From Gordonia otitidis NBRC 100426 (lineage in GTDB: Bacteria; Actinomycetota; Actinomycetes; Mycobacteriales; Mycobacteriaceae), in NCBI RefSeq assembly GCF_000248075.1, contig NZ_BAFB01000152.1, forward strand, positions 1 to 45,580: DNA of 45,580 nt, read 5' to 3'. Position 1 is the first letter of the stretch. The number at the start of each line of letters is the position of its first letter. Shown piece by piece: positions 8,816 to 17,350 of the stretch. The position numbers were made by a program, and so were the translations under genes. The notes beneath the pieces were generated by a model. It did no database searches, was not told where the DNA came from, and worked only from the letters and a program-made list of their open reading frames with translations.

Positions 8816-9640
8816 ATGAACGTCGACGGAAGTGTTGCGATCGTCACAGGTGCTGCCGGGGGAATCGGGTCGGCGCTCGCGCGCGGTCTCATCGCAGGCG
8901 GTGCTCGCGTTGTCGCCACTGACCTCGACGAACAGGCGCTGACCCGCGCGGCAGCCGAGGTCGACCCGACCGGCGACAACGTCGCCACGCTGGCAGGCGA
9001 TGCGGGGTCGCCCGACCACATCGACGCCACGATCGCCTTGGCGCAGTCGCGGTTCGGTCCCGTCGACATGTATGTCGCGAACGCAGGCATCGGTGGTCGT
9101 CCGGGGCTCTCGGCCACCGATGCCGACTGGGACGTCGCGCTCAACGTCAATGTGCTCGCACATGTCCGGGCGGCCCGTCGACTCGTGCCCGAGTGGGTAG
9201 AACGTGGTGGCGGCTACTTCGTGTCCACGGCGTCGGCCGCGGGGTTGCTGACGCAAATCGGTTCGGCCATCTATTCGACGACCAAGCACGCAGCGGTGGC
9301 CTTCTCGGAATGGCTGAGCGTGACCTACGGAGACGCGGGTGTTAAGGTGAGTTGCCTGTGCCCGATGGGCGTCGACACCGCACTGCTGCGACCGACGACC
9401 GAGCCCGACGACCCGGACGCGCTGCTGATGCAGCGTGCGGTGGAAACCGCCGGACGGGTGCTCACCCCCGACGAATGTGCAGAAGTCGTCCTCGCCGCCA
9501 TCGCCGACGAGTACTTCTTGATCCTGCCGCACCCCGAGGTCCTCGAGATGTATCGCAACAAGGGTGCCGACTACGACCGCTGGCTGCGCGGGATGCGCCG
9601 ATACCAGCACACGCTGCGCGGTCAACTCGCTGACGCCTGA
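8816..9640 (+). CDS. Short-chain dehydrogenase/reductase (SDR)
   Basis: 274 aa from the ATG at 8816. Classical SDR with NAD(P)-binding TGAAGGIG near residues 11-18, D-rich DAGS for the adenine, NAG (VANAGIGG), catalytic Ser in STASAAG and the YSTTK active-site YxxxK. ATDLDE after the second strand suggests NAD(H) preference. First gene of an operon with an ACAD, an APH-type kinase and TetR. In levulinate-type pathways (Pseudomonas LvaD) an SDR interconverts 4-oxo and 4-hydroxyacyl-CoA; that role is plausible here but inferred. The gap to the ACAD is 42 bp. Confidence 0.88.
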   Translation: MNVDGSVAIVTGAAGGIGSALARGLIAGGARVVATDLDEQALTRAAAEVDPTGDNVATLAGDAGSPDHIDATIALAQSRFGPVDMYVANAGIGGRPGLSATDADWDVALNVNVLAHVRAARRLVPEWVERGGGYFVSTASAAGLLTQIGSAIYSTTKHAAVAFSEWLSVTYGDAGVKVSCLCPMGVDTALLRPTTEPDDPDALLMQRAVETAGRVLTPDECAEVVLAAIADEYFLILPHPEVLEMYRNKGADYDRWLRGMRRYQHTLRGQLADA

Positions 9641-9682
9641 CGACCCCATTCGCCCACAGCCTTCCACCGTAAGGAGAACCCG

Positions 9683-10987
9683 ATGAGCCTCTTCGAGATG
9701 TCGCCGCGCGCAGCGGAATACCGCCAGCGCGTGCTGGACTTCATGGATCAGTACATCTACCCCAACGAGGCGGTGTACGAGCAGCAGATGCGCGAGCTCG
9801 ACAACCCGCACGCGAACCCGCCGATCCTCGATCAGCTCAAGGAGAAGGCGCGCGCGGAGGGGCTGTGGAACCTCTGGTTCGCCGGGAGCGGCGCGAGCGG
9901 GAACGATCGTGGCAGCCATCCACACAAGGAGTGGGGGCCGGGGCTGAGCAACCTCGAGTACGCGCCGCTCGCCGAGATCATGGGGCGCGTCGTCTGGGCG
10001 TCGGAGGTGTTCAACTGCAACGCACCGGACACCGGGAACATGGAGGTGCTCACGCTCTTCGGCACCGACGAACACAAGGAGCGCTACCTCAAGCCGCTGC
10101 TCGACGGCGAGATCTCCTCGGCTTTCGCGATGACCGAACCGGCGGTGGCGAGCTCGGATGCCACCAATATCGAGATGTCCATGGTCCGCGACGGCGACGA
10201 GTACGTACTCAACGGACGAAAGTGGTTCGCGTCGAACGCGGTTCGGCCTGACTGCAAGGTGCTCATCGTGATGGGCAAGACCAATCCCACTGCGCCGACG
10301 CACAAGCAGCAATCGATGATGGTCGTCCCGACCGACGCGCCTGGACTGACCATCGTGCGCAACCTCCCGGTGTTCGGCTACGTCGACCGGGAGAGCCACG
10401 GAGAGCTTCTCTTCGAGAACGTGCGCGTCCCCGTGGCCGACGTCCTCAAGGGCGAGGGGGAAGGCTTTGCGATCGCGCAGGCGCGACTCGGACCGGGACG
10501 AATCCATCACTGCATGCGGACGATCGGGATGGCCGAGCGCGCACTCGAATTGATGTGCGCCCGCGCCACCCAGCGCGTCACCTACGGAGAGCCATTGGCC
10601 GACCGCGCGAACATCCAGGACTGGATCGCCGAGTCGCGCATCGACATCGAGATGGTGCGTCTGCTGACCCTCAAGGCCGCCGACATGATGGACACCGTCG
10701 GCAACAAGGCCGCAGCCACCGAGATCGCGGCCATCAAGGTCGCGGCGCCCAACGTCGCGCTGAAGATCATCGACCGCGCGATCCAGGTGTACGGCGGCGC
10801 GGGGGTCACCGACGACTTCCCCCTCGCGATGGCCTACGCGCACATCAGAACGCTGCGTCTGGCGGACGGCCCCGACGAGGTGCACAAGCGGGCGATCGCA
10901 CGTCGCGAACTCCGGCCGTATCGCACCGGTCCTGCACCGGAAACCGTTGCGGGTGTGTCTGATCAGGCGCTGGCGGCACGGTGGTGA
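9683..10987 (+). CDS. ACAD10/11-type acyl-CoA dehydrogenase
   Basis: 434 aa, strong AAGGAG 6 nt before ATG. Acyl-CoA dehydrogenase fold with [15 protein letters not shown] (FAD/substrate loop), [11 protein letters not shown], the R/Q-rich FAD contact segment [13 protein letters not shown] and the C-terminal [13 protein letters not shown]. Where ordinary ACADs carry the catalytic Glu in an EGT(S) motif, this protein reads [14 protein letters not shown], with Asp at that position. I associate ADGPDEVH with the ACAD10/ACAD11/LvaC branch, which handles 4-hydroxyacyl-CoAs through a 4-phospho intermediate made by a linked kinase. The next gene is exactly such a kinase, translationally overlapping. 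FadE-type beta-oxidation remains an alternative. Confidence 0.88.
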   Translation: MSLFEMSPRAAEYRQRVLDFMDQYIYPNEAVYEQQMRELDNPHANPPILDQLKEKARAEGLWNLWFAGSGASGNDRGSHPHKEWGPGLSNLEYAPLAEIMGRVVWASEVFNCNAPDTGNMEVLTLFGTDEHKERYLKPLLDGEISSAFAMTEPAVASSDATNIEMSMVRDGDEYVLNGRKWFASNAVRPDCKVLIVMGKTNPTAPTHKQQSMMVVPTDAPGLTIVRNLPVFGYVDRESHGELLFENVRVPVADVLKGEGEGFAIAQARLGPGRIHHCMRTIGMAERALELMCARATQRVTYGEPLADRANIQDWIAESRIDIEMVRLLTLKAADMMDTVGNKAAATEIAAIKVAAPNVALKIIDRAIQVYGGAGVTDDFPLAMAYAHIRTLRLADGPDEVHKRAIARRELRPYRTGPAPETVAGVSDQALAARW

Positions 10988-12033
10988 GTTCATCGGTGGC
11001 CGGTCTGTCCATTCCCGAGGTCGACCCGGATGGGCTGAGTACCTGGTTCTCGGCCAACGGGATCGAGCTCGACGGTGACGTGCGGACGACGAGAATCGGT
11101 GGCGGACAGTCGAACCTCACGTACCTGCTTTCCGATGACTCCGGCCGACGATACGTCCTGCGCCGGCCGCCCGTGGGCCACCTGCTCGCGTCGGCCCACG
11201 ACGTCGCCCGTGAGGCGCGCATCCTGTCGGCACTGGCACCGACCGACGTCCCGGTTCCTGCCGTGTACGGTGTCTGCGCCGACGAGGCGGTGGCCCCGGT
11301 ACCGCTCGTGATCATGGAGTTCGTCGACGGCATCTCCCTGGAGAAGCGCGAGAGCGCCGAGAAGATGCCGATGGCGGCGCGGCGCAACGTCGGGACGTCG
11401 ATGATGCAGACCCTGGCCCACATCCATGCCGTCGACCTCGACGCGACGGGTCTGACCGATCTCGCAAGCCACAAGCCCTACGCGCAGCGCCAGCTCAAGC
11501 GGTGGACGGCGCAATGGAACCATTCCAAGACCCGCGAGCTTCCGGCGCTCGACGCCCTGACGCGGCGGCTCACCGACAACATCCCGGAGCAGCGTGAGAT
11601 GTCGTTGGTTCACGGCGACTTCCACATTCGCAACGTCATGGTCGATCAGGAGACCGGCGACGTGCGGGCCGTACTGGACTGGGAGCTCTCGACGCTCGGA
11701 GATCCGCTCGCCGACATCGGCAGCACGCTCGCGTACTGGCCCGAGGTGGGAGAGGAGATCCCGGGGCGATTCAGCGCGGAAACGATGGAGGGATTCCCAA
11801 CACCCGCCGACGTGGCAGCAGACTATCTGCGGATCACCGGGCGCGACCCGCAAGCGCTGAAGTTCTGGCGGGCGCTCGGCTTGTGGAAGGTCGCGATCAT
11901 CGCCGAGGGCGTCGTGCGGCGGGTCCAGGACGATCCGGCCAATCGCGCCGCGACGGGAGTGCCGACCGCGGCCGTGGTAGACCGCTTCGTCGACAAGGCG
12001 ACAGCGATGGCCGATGAGGCTGGATTGTCGTGA
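10981..12033 (+). CDS. APH-type phosphotransferase (candidate 4-hydroxyacyl-CoA kinase)
   Basis: About 350 aa. Two adjacent GTG codons (10981, 10984) are possible starts; the second forms a GTGA overlap with the ACAD stop. Aminoglycoside-phosphotransferase/choline-kinase fold: glycine-rich [11 protein letters not shown] (about residues 37-47), YVLRRPP lysine/arginine strand, hinge VIMEFVDG, catalytic loop [11 protein letters not shown] and metal-binding [17 protein letters not shown]. This is the APH family homologous to the N-terminal kinase domain of ACAD10/ACAD11 and to LvaA, and it is not an antibiotic-resistance enzyme in these contexts. Overlap with an ACAD11-like gene makes phosphorylation of a hydroxyacyl-CoA the most likely role. 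Confidence 0.85.
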   Translation: MVSSSVAGLSIPEVDPDGLSTWFSANGIELDGDVRTTRIGGGQSNLTYLLSDDSGRRYVLRRPPVGHLLASAHDVAREARILSALAPTDVPVPAVYGVCADEAVAPVPLVIMEFVDGISLEKRESAEKMPMAARRNVGTSMMQTLAHIHAVDLDATGLTDLASHKPYAQRQLKRWTAQWNHSKTRELPALDALTRRLTDNIPEQREMSLVHGDFHIRNVMVDQETGDVRAVLDWELSTLGDPLADIGSTLAYWPEVGEEIPGRFSAETMEGFPTPADVAADYLRITGRDPQALKFWRALGLWKVAIIAEGVVRRVQDDPANRAATGVPTAAVVDRFVDKATAMADEAGLS

Positions 12034-12099
12034 GCCGATACCGTTGAGCGGTTCCGATCATTCGGTAGGCCACGAGGTGGCCGGCGACAGGAGAGCCAG

Positions 12100-12795
12100 A
12101 TGAGCGTCCGCCCCGACGAGACCGCCGCGCACGACGACGCGCTGCAGGTGCCGTCGGTGGCGGCTGCCTCGAGCGTGCGAAAGCCACTGACCGCCCGGGG
12201 CGAGAGGACACGGGCAGCCTTGGTCTCCGCGGCGCGCACGGTATTCGAACGTGATGGGTTCGCCGATTCACGACTCACCGACATCACCGCCGAGGCGCAG
12301 TGCTCGATCGGATCGTTCTACACCTACTTCGACAGCAAGGAAGAAGTTCTCGACGCCGTGCTCGCCGAGGCCCACCAGGACATGCTGCATCCGGGCTTTC
12401 CGCATGTGGAACCCGGCTCCGAGGACGATCCGACCGAGATCCTCGCCGCGGCCAACCGGGCCTATTTCGAGGCGTATCGGCGAAACGCGGGTTTGCGTCT
12501 GGTACTCGAGCAGGTCTCGTCGACGATGGCGCAGTTCCGTGAGAAGCGGCGCCAACGCAGTCTGGTGTTCGTCGAGCGAAACGCGCGCCACATCAGAGAA
12601 CTGCAGGAGCGTGGCATCGCAGATCCCGAACTCGACCCCACCGCCGCAGCCGCGGCACTGTCGGGCATGGTGTCGCGCATGGCATATCAGACGTTCGTGG
12701 TCGGCGGCGAGCCCATCGACATCGACATGATGGTCGACACCGCCACGCGACTGTGGGTCAACGCGATCGGAGTTCGACGCCCCGACCGCGCATAG
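12100..12795 (+). CDS. TetR-family transcriptional regulator
   Basis: 231 aa. AGGAGAG precedes the ATG. The N-terminal HTH (about residues 29-75) reads RTRAALVSAARTVFERDGF, then LTDITAEAQCSIGSFYTYF with DSKEEVLDAV, the canonical TetR_N pattern. The C-terminal helical ligand domain is unclassified. It is the last gene of the SDR operon, separated from the kinase by 66 bp that contain a small GGCCAC-GAG-GTGGCC hairpin (12068-12082). It is the obvious candidate repressor for the dyad at 8779 and for the matching promoter of the convergent lactonase-ligase operon. QsdR of Rhodococcus is also TetR-type and is lactone-responsive. Confidence 0.88.
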   Translation: MSVRPDETAAHDDALQVPSVAAASSVRKPLTARGERTRAALVSAARTVFERDGFADSRLTDITAEAQCSIGSFYTYFDSKEEVLDAVLAEAHQDMLHPGFPHVEPGSEDDPTEILAAANRAYFEAYRRNAGLRLVLEQVSSTMAQFREKRRQRSLVFVERNARHIRELQERGIADPELDPTAAAAALSGMVSRMAYQTFVVGGEPIDIDMMVDTATRLWVNAIGVRRPDRA

Positions 12796-12846
12796 CGCCG
12801 ACCCGGCACACGGTCGCCGCACCACTGCACCGATCCCGACGGCAAC

Positions 12847-14379
12847 CTATCGAGATCGCGGTGTACCCGAGCTACTCGAGGTGAGCTCGCGCAGCGAGTG
12901 GCGGTCGATCGCGCGCTTGAGGATCTTGCCGGTCGCGCCTTTCGGAAGTGCGTCGACGACGTGGACGATGCGCGGCACCTTGTAGGCGCTGAGACGTTCC
13001 TTCGCCCATTCGCGTAGCGCAGCTGTGTCGACCACTGCGCCAGGGCGGACCGCGATCACTGCGGCGATCTCCTCGCCGTAGTGGGTGTCGGGGACACCGA
13101 CCACGGCCACCTCCACGATATCGGGATGGCCGTAGAGCACCTCCTCGACTTCGCGTGGGTACACGTTGTAGCCGCCACGAATGATGAGATCTTTTGCGCG
13201 GTCGATGATCCGGACGTCGCCGTCGGCGTCCATCGAGCCGATGTCCCCGGTGCGCAGCCATCCGTCGACGAGTTCAGACGCCGTGGCGTCGGGCCGGTTC
13301 CAGTATCCGGTCATCACCGTCGGTCCCTTGATGAAGATCTCACCGATCTCGTCTGCGCGCAGCGGTGCGCCGTCCGGGTCGCGTACCTCGATCGTGAAGC
13401 CGGGCAACGCCGGACCGACGGTCCCGACCTTCGGCGCACCGTCGAGGTTGCGGAACGTCGCGGTGCCTGCGGTCTCGGTGAGGCCGTAGCCCTCGAGGAT
13501 CGCGCACCCGAATGTGTCGGCGAACGCACGGATCACCTCGCCCGGCATCGACGCCCCACCCGAGCACGCCAACCGGAGGTCGGCGAAGTCGTCGGCGGTG
13601 TAATTGGATGCGTTCTGCAGCATTGCATTCCACATCGTCGGCACACCACAGGCGATCGTGGCACGTTCGTCGCGCAGGCGGTTCATGAACTCGACGGGCG
13701 CAAACGGCGAGAGCAGCGACAGGCTGCCACCCCATGTCAGGGCGTTGTGCATGACGACCACCTGCCCGAAGCAATGGAAGAGTGGAAGTGCGGTGGCCCA
13801 ACGTTCATCGTCGGCGAGGCGCAGTGCCGACCGGAATGCGACCGGGGCTGCGTTGACGTTCGCGATGCTCAACTGCGCACCCTTGGGCTTCCCGGTCGTA
13901 CCGGAGGTGTACAGGATGACCGCGGTGTCGTCCTCCTCGCGTTCGACGAATGCGTCGACGGATGGCCCGTCCGCATTCGCATCCTCCTCGAATGCTCGGA
14001 GTTCGACGAACGGGATCCCACGGTCGGTCGCGACGAGATCGGCCGCCGCTGCGGATTCGTGCCATGCGACGATCAGTGACGTCCCGGAATCCTCGACCAC
14101 GTAGTCGATCTCATGCCTGGTCGACATCGTGTTGACCGTGATGACGGTCGCGCCGATCGTGTGGAGTCCGTAGTACGCGATGACGAACTCGGGAATCGAC
14201 GGTGCAACCAGCAGGACGCGGTCGCCGGGCGCCACGTCGTGACCTGCGAAGTACGCTGCGCTGCGGGTGATTCGGTCGCGTAGTTCGCCGTAACGCAGGA
14301 TGCGGTCGCCGCTGCGCACGGCGATCCGGTCGGGGTAGGTGTCTGCGCCCTTCCACAGGGCGGCAACGGGATTGGACAT
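12847..14379 (-). CDS. Acyl-CoA synthetase (AMP-forming ligase)
   Basis: 510 aa from the ATG at 14379, which has GAGGGA upstream. The frame extends to 14472 but that would overlap the upstream gene. ANL-superfamily signatures in order: ILYTSGTTGKPKG (P-loop, about residues 157-169), GYGLTETAGT (A5), GDIGSMDADGDV and IDRAKDLIIRGGYNVYP (hinge), and the C-terminal catalytic Lys in LPKGATGKILKR. It activates a carboxylic acid to acyl-AMP and then acyl-CoA. It follows the lactonase gene by about 40 bp on the same strand. Opened lactones give hydroxy acids, which would be its natural substrate here, as reported for QsdC and LvaE. Confidence 0.88.
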   Translation of the reverse strand: MSNPVAALWKGADTYPDRIAVRSGDRILRYGELRDRITRSAAYFAGHDVAPGDRVLLVAPSIPEFVIAYYGLHTIGATVITVNTMSTRHEIDYVVEDSGTSLIVAWHESAAAADLVATDRGIPFVELRAFEEDANADGPSVDAFVEREEDDTAVILYTSGTTGKPKGAQLSIANVNAAPVAFRSALRLADDERWATALPLFHCFGQVVVMHNALTWGGSLSLLSPFAPVEFMNRLRDERATIACGVPTMWNAMLQNASNYTADDFADLRLACSGGASMPGEVIRAFADTFGCAILEGYGLTETAGTATFRNLDGAPKVGTVGPALPGFTIEVRDPDGAPLRADEIGEIFIKGPTVMTGYWNRPDATASELVDGWLRTGDIGSMDADGDVRIIDRAKDLIIRGGYNVYPREVEEVLYGHPDIVEVAVVGVPDTHYGEEIAAVIAVRPGAVVDTAALREWAKERLSAYKVPRIVHVVDALPKGATGKILKRAIDRHSLRELTSSSSGTPRSR

Positions 14380-14419
14380 GATAGGTCCCTCGGGGCAGTG
14401 GATCGGTGGGGCGTGGTGG

Positions 14420-15379
14420 TCACTCGAAGTAGCGGCGCGGGACGTCGACCAGCATGGTGTCGATGTCGGCATCGCTCACCCCGCGCTCGCGCAGTGCGGG
14501 CAGGACGTCCTCACTGATGTGTCGGTAGTTCCAGTTGGGTACGGCCTGCTTCTTGGCCTCCGGGTCGAACCAGTCGATGAAGCACGACGCGTCGTGTGCC
14601 AGCCCCATCCGATCGGCGTAGCCGCGCTTGGTCAGTTCGACGATCGTGTTGATGCGATCGTCGAACGGCAGCAGGACGTCGAGTCCGAACCGGTCCATCC
14701 CGAGAATCGATCCCTCGTCGGCGATCTTCATGAGGTAGTCGAGGTCGGTGGAGTCGCCGGAGTGCCCGATCACGACCTTCGTCAGGTCGACACCCTCCTC
14801 GGCCAACACCCGTTGGGCGACAAGACCCGAACCGGTGTGCGGATTGGTGTGCACGGTGATCGGAGCACCGGTCTGTACGTGTGCCTGGCCGACGGCCCGC
14901 ATCACCCGTTCCACACCCGGGGTCAGGCCGGGTTCCTCGATGGCGCACTTGAGGAACGACGCCTGAACCCCGGTGTCGGCGATTCCCTTGGTGAGGTCGC
15001 GGACGAACAGGCCCACCAGCGGCTCGTCGACGTCGAACAGCAGTCCCGGACCGGTGTAGTGGAACTGGAAAGGAATGTCGTTGTAGGTGTAGAGCCCGGT
15101 CGCGACCACGATGTTGAGGTCGACCTGGTCGGCGATGCTCTTGATGCGCGGGATGTAGCGTCCGAGCCCGAGGACCGTCGGATCGAAGATGGTGTCGATG
15201 CCGAGGCTCTTGAGCTCGGTGAGGTCGCGAACCGCGTCGGCGATCTTCTGGTCCTCATCCCAGTCGTCCTGGTAGTTCTCCCGGTGTTCCTCGCCGACGA
15301 CGAAGATGTGCTCGTGGATGAGGGTCCTACCCAGGTCGGTCGAGCTCACGGGGCCGGTAACGGTGTTGACAGTGCTCAT
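14420..15379 (-). CDS. QsdA/PTE-like lactonase (phosphotriesterase family)
   Basis: 319 aa from ATG 15379, with GAAGGGA just upstream. Phosphotriesterase-like lactonase (PLL) fold: metal-binding HEH (TLIHEHIFV, about residue 20), bridging carboxylated Lys in ASFLKCAIEEPG, His ligands in TVHTNPHTG and IGHSGDSTD, and the final Asp in LAHDASC. NIVVATGLYTYND and IGHSGDSTDLDYL resemble what I recall of QsdA, the acyl-homoserine-lactone/gamma-lactone lactonase of Rhodococcus erythropolis, and mycobacterial PPH. It forms an operon with an acyl-CoA ligase. A phosphotriesterase side activity is common in the family but lactones are the native substrates. Confidence 0.87.
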   Translation of the reverse strand: MSTVNTVTGPVSSTDLGRTLIHEHIFVVGEEHRENYQDDWDEDQKIADAVRDLTELKSLGIDTIFDPTVLGLGRYIPRIKSIADQVDLNIVVATGLYTYNDIPFQFHYTGPGLLFDVDEPLVGLFVRDLTKGIADTGVQASFLKCAIEEPGLTPGVERVMRAVGQAHVQTGAPITVHTNPHTGSGLVAQRVLAEEGVDLTKVVIGHSGDSTDLDYLMKIADEGSILGMDRFGLDVLLPFDDRINTIVELTKRGYADRMGLAHDASCFIDWFDPEAKKQAVPNWNYRHISEDVLPALRERGVSDADIDTMLVDVPRRYFE

Positions 15380-15442
15380 CAGATTCCCTTCGCGATGCGT
15401 GAGCAGCCGCGGACCACGTGGTGTGTGCTGCGTCACCACTGG

Positions 15443-15471
15443 ACAGTAGATGAGACTGAGTTCATGTTCAA
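15443..15471 (-). promoter_or_regulatory. Promoter of lactonase-ligase operon, half-matching the SDR operator
   Basis: On the minus strand TTGAAC (15471-15466) is followed by exactly 17 bp and TACTGT (15448-15443). That is the same -35, spacing and near-identical -10 as at 8780-8808. From CTTGAAC the first 14 bases match the SDR operator at 12 positions, so one half-site is conserved and the other is degraded. The start codon is about 60 nt downstream with its own Shine-Dalgarno. Co-regulation of both operons by the same TetR protein is inferred. Confidence 0.6.
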
Positions 15472-15560
15472 GTGCTTGTCCGAGGGGTCGGTGTCATCCG
15501 ATCAGTGCAGCACCGTGATCCCCCTGAGACTCAAGTCGTCTTGCCATTTGTCACACTAGT

Positions 15561-16550
15561 GTGGTGCAGAAGTTACTGATGAGGCGAATGAGACTGTTGG
15601 GACTTGTAGCGATTGCGGTGATGGCCGCAATCGTTGCCGGTGCCGGCCAGGCATTGGCCGCGCCGGGAACCTCGACAACCCCCACAAGTCCGACAACGCC
15701 GACCACTCCGAAGACGTCGGGCACGTCACCGATTCCGTCGATAGGAATTCCCGCGGTTGACGGACTCCTCGACAAGCTCGCGGGGAACGGATCGACGACG
15801 CCGGGGACCACGGCGTCGGACACCAGCCAGATGATCGTGGTGACCGCGCCGAAGGCCACCGACACCACTGCGACACTCACCGCTTTCGAAAAGGGCGCCG
15901 ACAAGTCGTGGAAGCCCGCATTCGGACCGACCAAGGCATTCCTGGGATCGCAGGGGATGGGCGAACCGAAGGACAACGTGCCCCGCACGCCCGAGGGCAC
16001 TTTCGCGCTCGACCAGGCATTCGGCAGGGAAGCGAATCCGGGCACCAAGATGCCCTACTTCCAGGCCACGCGCCAGGACTGGTGGGACTCGAACATGAAG
16101 TCGCCGACCTACAACACACACGTCCGGTCGGCCAAGAGCCCCGGTGGCGACAGCGAGAACCTCTACGACTCCGGTCCGGTCTACGACTACGCCGTCAACA
16201 TCGCCCACAATCCGCAACGTGTGCCGGGCAAGGCGTCGGCGATGTTCCTCCACGTCACCAACGGTGAGCCGACGCAGGGCTGTGTGGCAATCGACCGTGA
16301 GCTGATGAAGAAGATCCTCGTCTGGCTCGACCCGGCCAAGCACCCGAAGATCACCATCGGGGTCAACGCCGCCGCGCCGACGGGTGACGCCCCGAGCACC
16401 ACCGCGCCGTCGGGAACCACTCCCACGACGCCGACCACTCCCACGACACCGAGTCTTCCGGGGGTGTCGGACATCCTGGGCGACAAGGGATTGAGCGATC
16501 TGCTGACCCAGCTGGTCAACCTCATCCCGACGCTGCTGGGAACGAAGTAG
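15561..16550 (+). CDS. Secreted L,D-transpeptidase-like (YkuD) protein
   Basis: Up to 329 aa. Start candidates are GTG 15561/15564 and ATG 15579, the last giving a compact basic MRRMR n-region. The signal peptide ends near AGAGQALAAPG. A Thr/Pro-rich linker (about residues 35-60) is followed by the catalytic domain, with FLHVTNGEPTQGCVAID supplying His and the Cys nucleophile in an actinobacterial variant of SxGC. A second Thr/Pro-rich tract (TPTTPTTPTTP) and a hydrophobic tail (LLTQLVNLIPTLLG) follow. L,D-transpeptidases make 3-3 peptidoglycan cross-links or attach proteins in the periplasm. It diverges from the lactonase operon. Confidence 0.8.
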   Translation: MVQKLLMRRMRLLGLVAIAVMAAIVAGAGQALAAPGTSTTPTSPTTPTTPKTSGTSPIPSIGIPAVDGLLDKLAGNGSTTPGTTASDTSQMIVVTAPKATDTTATLTAFEKGADKSWKPAFGPTKAFLGSQGMGEPKDNVPRTPEGTFALDQAFGREANPGTKMPYFQATRQDWWDSNMKSPTYNTHVRSAKSPGGDSENLYDSGPVYDYAVNIAHNPQRVPGKASAMFLHVTNGEPTQGCVAIDRELMKKILVWLDPAKHPKITIGVNAAAPTGDAPSTTAPSGTTPTTPTTPTTPSLPGVSDILGDKGLSDLLTQLVNLIPTLLGTK

Positions 16551-16562
16551 CCCTAGACCGAC

Positions 16563-16620
16563 CGTGGGTCGAATCCGAAGATGTGGGTGCTAGAGCACCG
16601 CTTCTCGGATTCGACCCACG
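16563..16620. terminator. 16-bp perfect hairpin, bidirectional terminator
   Basis: CGTGGGTCGAATCCGA (16563-16578) pairs perfectly with 16605-16620. The 26-nt loop holds a second perfect hairpin, GGTGC-TAGA-GCACC (16586-16599). TTTGT follows on the plus strand. It sits between the convergent transpeptidase and PIG-L deacetylase genes, 13 bp after the first stop. Confidence 0.8.
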
Positions 16621-16634
16621 TTTGTCGATGGGGG

Positions 16635-17330
16635 TCAGTGTGACGCGACGTTCTCCCGCTTGAGCTCGAAGCACGCCGCGTGGCGACCGCCGAAGTCGTC
16701 GCGCGGCGCGGTCATCGCCTCGACCTGTGCGCGGGCCTGCTCGACGACGGGTGTGGCCGGGTCGAGTACCCCCAGATACACCTCGTGTGCGGCAAGGGAT
16801 TTCACCGCAACATCGACCTGGTCGGTGACATCGACCGCATGGGTCGGGTGCGGGCCGTTCTCGAACAACCATCGGGGGGCGTCCTCGGCGAGAGAGTCGT
16901 AGGCGTCGAGGACTGCGGCGGAGAACTCCATGTGGTCGCGCTGATTGGGCTTACCCGGAGCCCACTCCGCGCCGCCGTAGAGGGAGAGCACCACTTGGGG
17001 ATCGACACGCCTGATGGTGTCTGCGACCGCCGCACGCAGTTCCGGCGTGTTGCGAATGTTGCTGTCCGGAAAGCCCCAGAACCCGACCTCGCCGACGCCG
17101 ACAATCGCGGCCGACGCTCGCTGCTCACCCTCGCGCAGCGGGCCTGCCTGCGCAGCGTCCATCCCCTCGATGCCGACTTCACCGCTCGACGCGAGGGCGT
17201 ACACCACGCGTTTGCCCTCGCCGGTCCACTTCGCAACCGCCGCCGCCATCCCGTATTCGGGATCGTCGGGATGCGCGACGAGCGCCAGAGCGGTGTGCCA
17301 GTCGGTCGGGAAGGGTGTCAGATCGGACAT
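16635..17330 (-). CDS. PIG-L family deacetylase (LmbE/MshB-Mca type)
   Basis: 231 aa. The zinc-binding motif AHPDDPEYG (about residues 19-27) and the third His in NQRDHMEF define the GlcNAc-PI de-N-acetylase fold. Members in mycothiol producers include MshB and Mca, but those are about 290-300 aa, so this shorter protein is a separate paralogue of unknown N-acyl substrate. TLLF-type strands and the SGEVGIEGMDAAQAGPLREGEQ loop are intact. It lies 20 bp downstream of the fumC stop on the same strand and may be co-transcribed with fumC. The start has only a weak Shine-Dalgarno. Confidence 0.82.
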   Translation of the reverse strand: MSDLTPFPTDWHTALALVAHPDDPEYGMAAAVAKWTGEGKRVVYALASSGEVGIEGMDAAQAGPLREGEQRASAAIVGVGEVGFWGFPDSNIRNTPELRAAVADTIRRVDPQVVLSLYGGAEWAPGKPNQRDHMEFSAAVLDAYDSLAEDAPRWLFENGPHPTHAVDVTDQVDVAVKSLAAHEVYLGVLDPATPVVEQARAQVEAMTAPRDDFGGRHAACFELKRENVASH

Positions 17331-17350
17331 GGTCCGACTCTATCGACGGC

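Noticed and set aside
8798..10993. 731-codon open frame on minus, opposite the SDR and ACAD genes
   Set aside because: Antisense shadow in high-GC DNA: no family resemblance, His/Arg/Val-rich composition, and both opposite-strand genes have firm homology and signals.
10981..12033. Aminoglycoside-resistance phosphotransferase
   Set aside because: APH fold is present, but coupling to an ACAD11-type gene and similarity to ACAD-linked kinases point to acyl-CoA metabolism.
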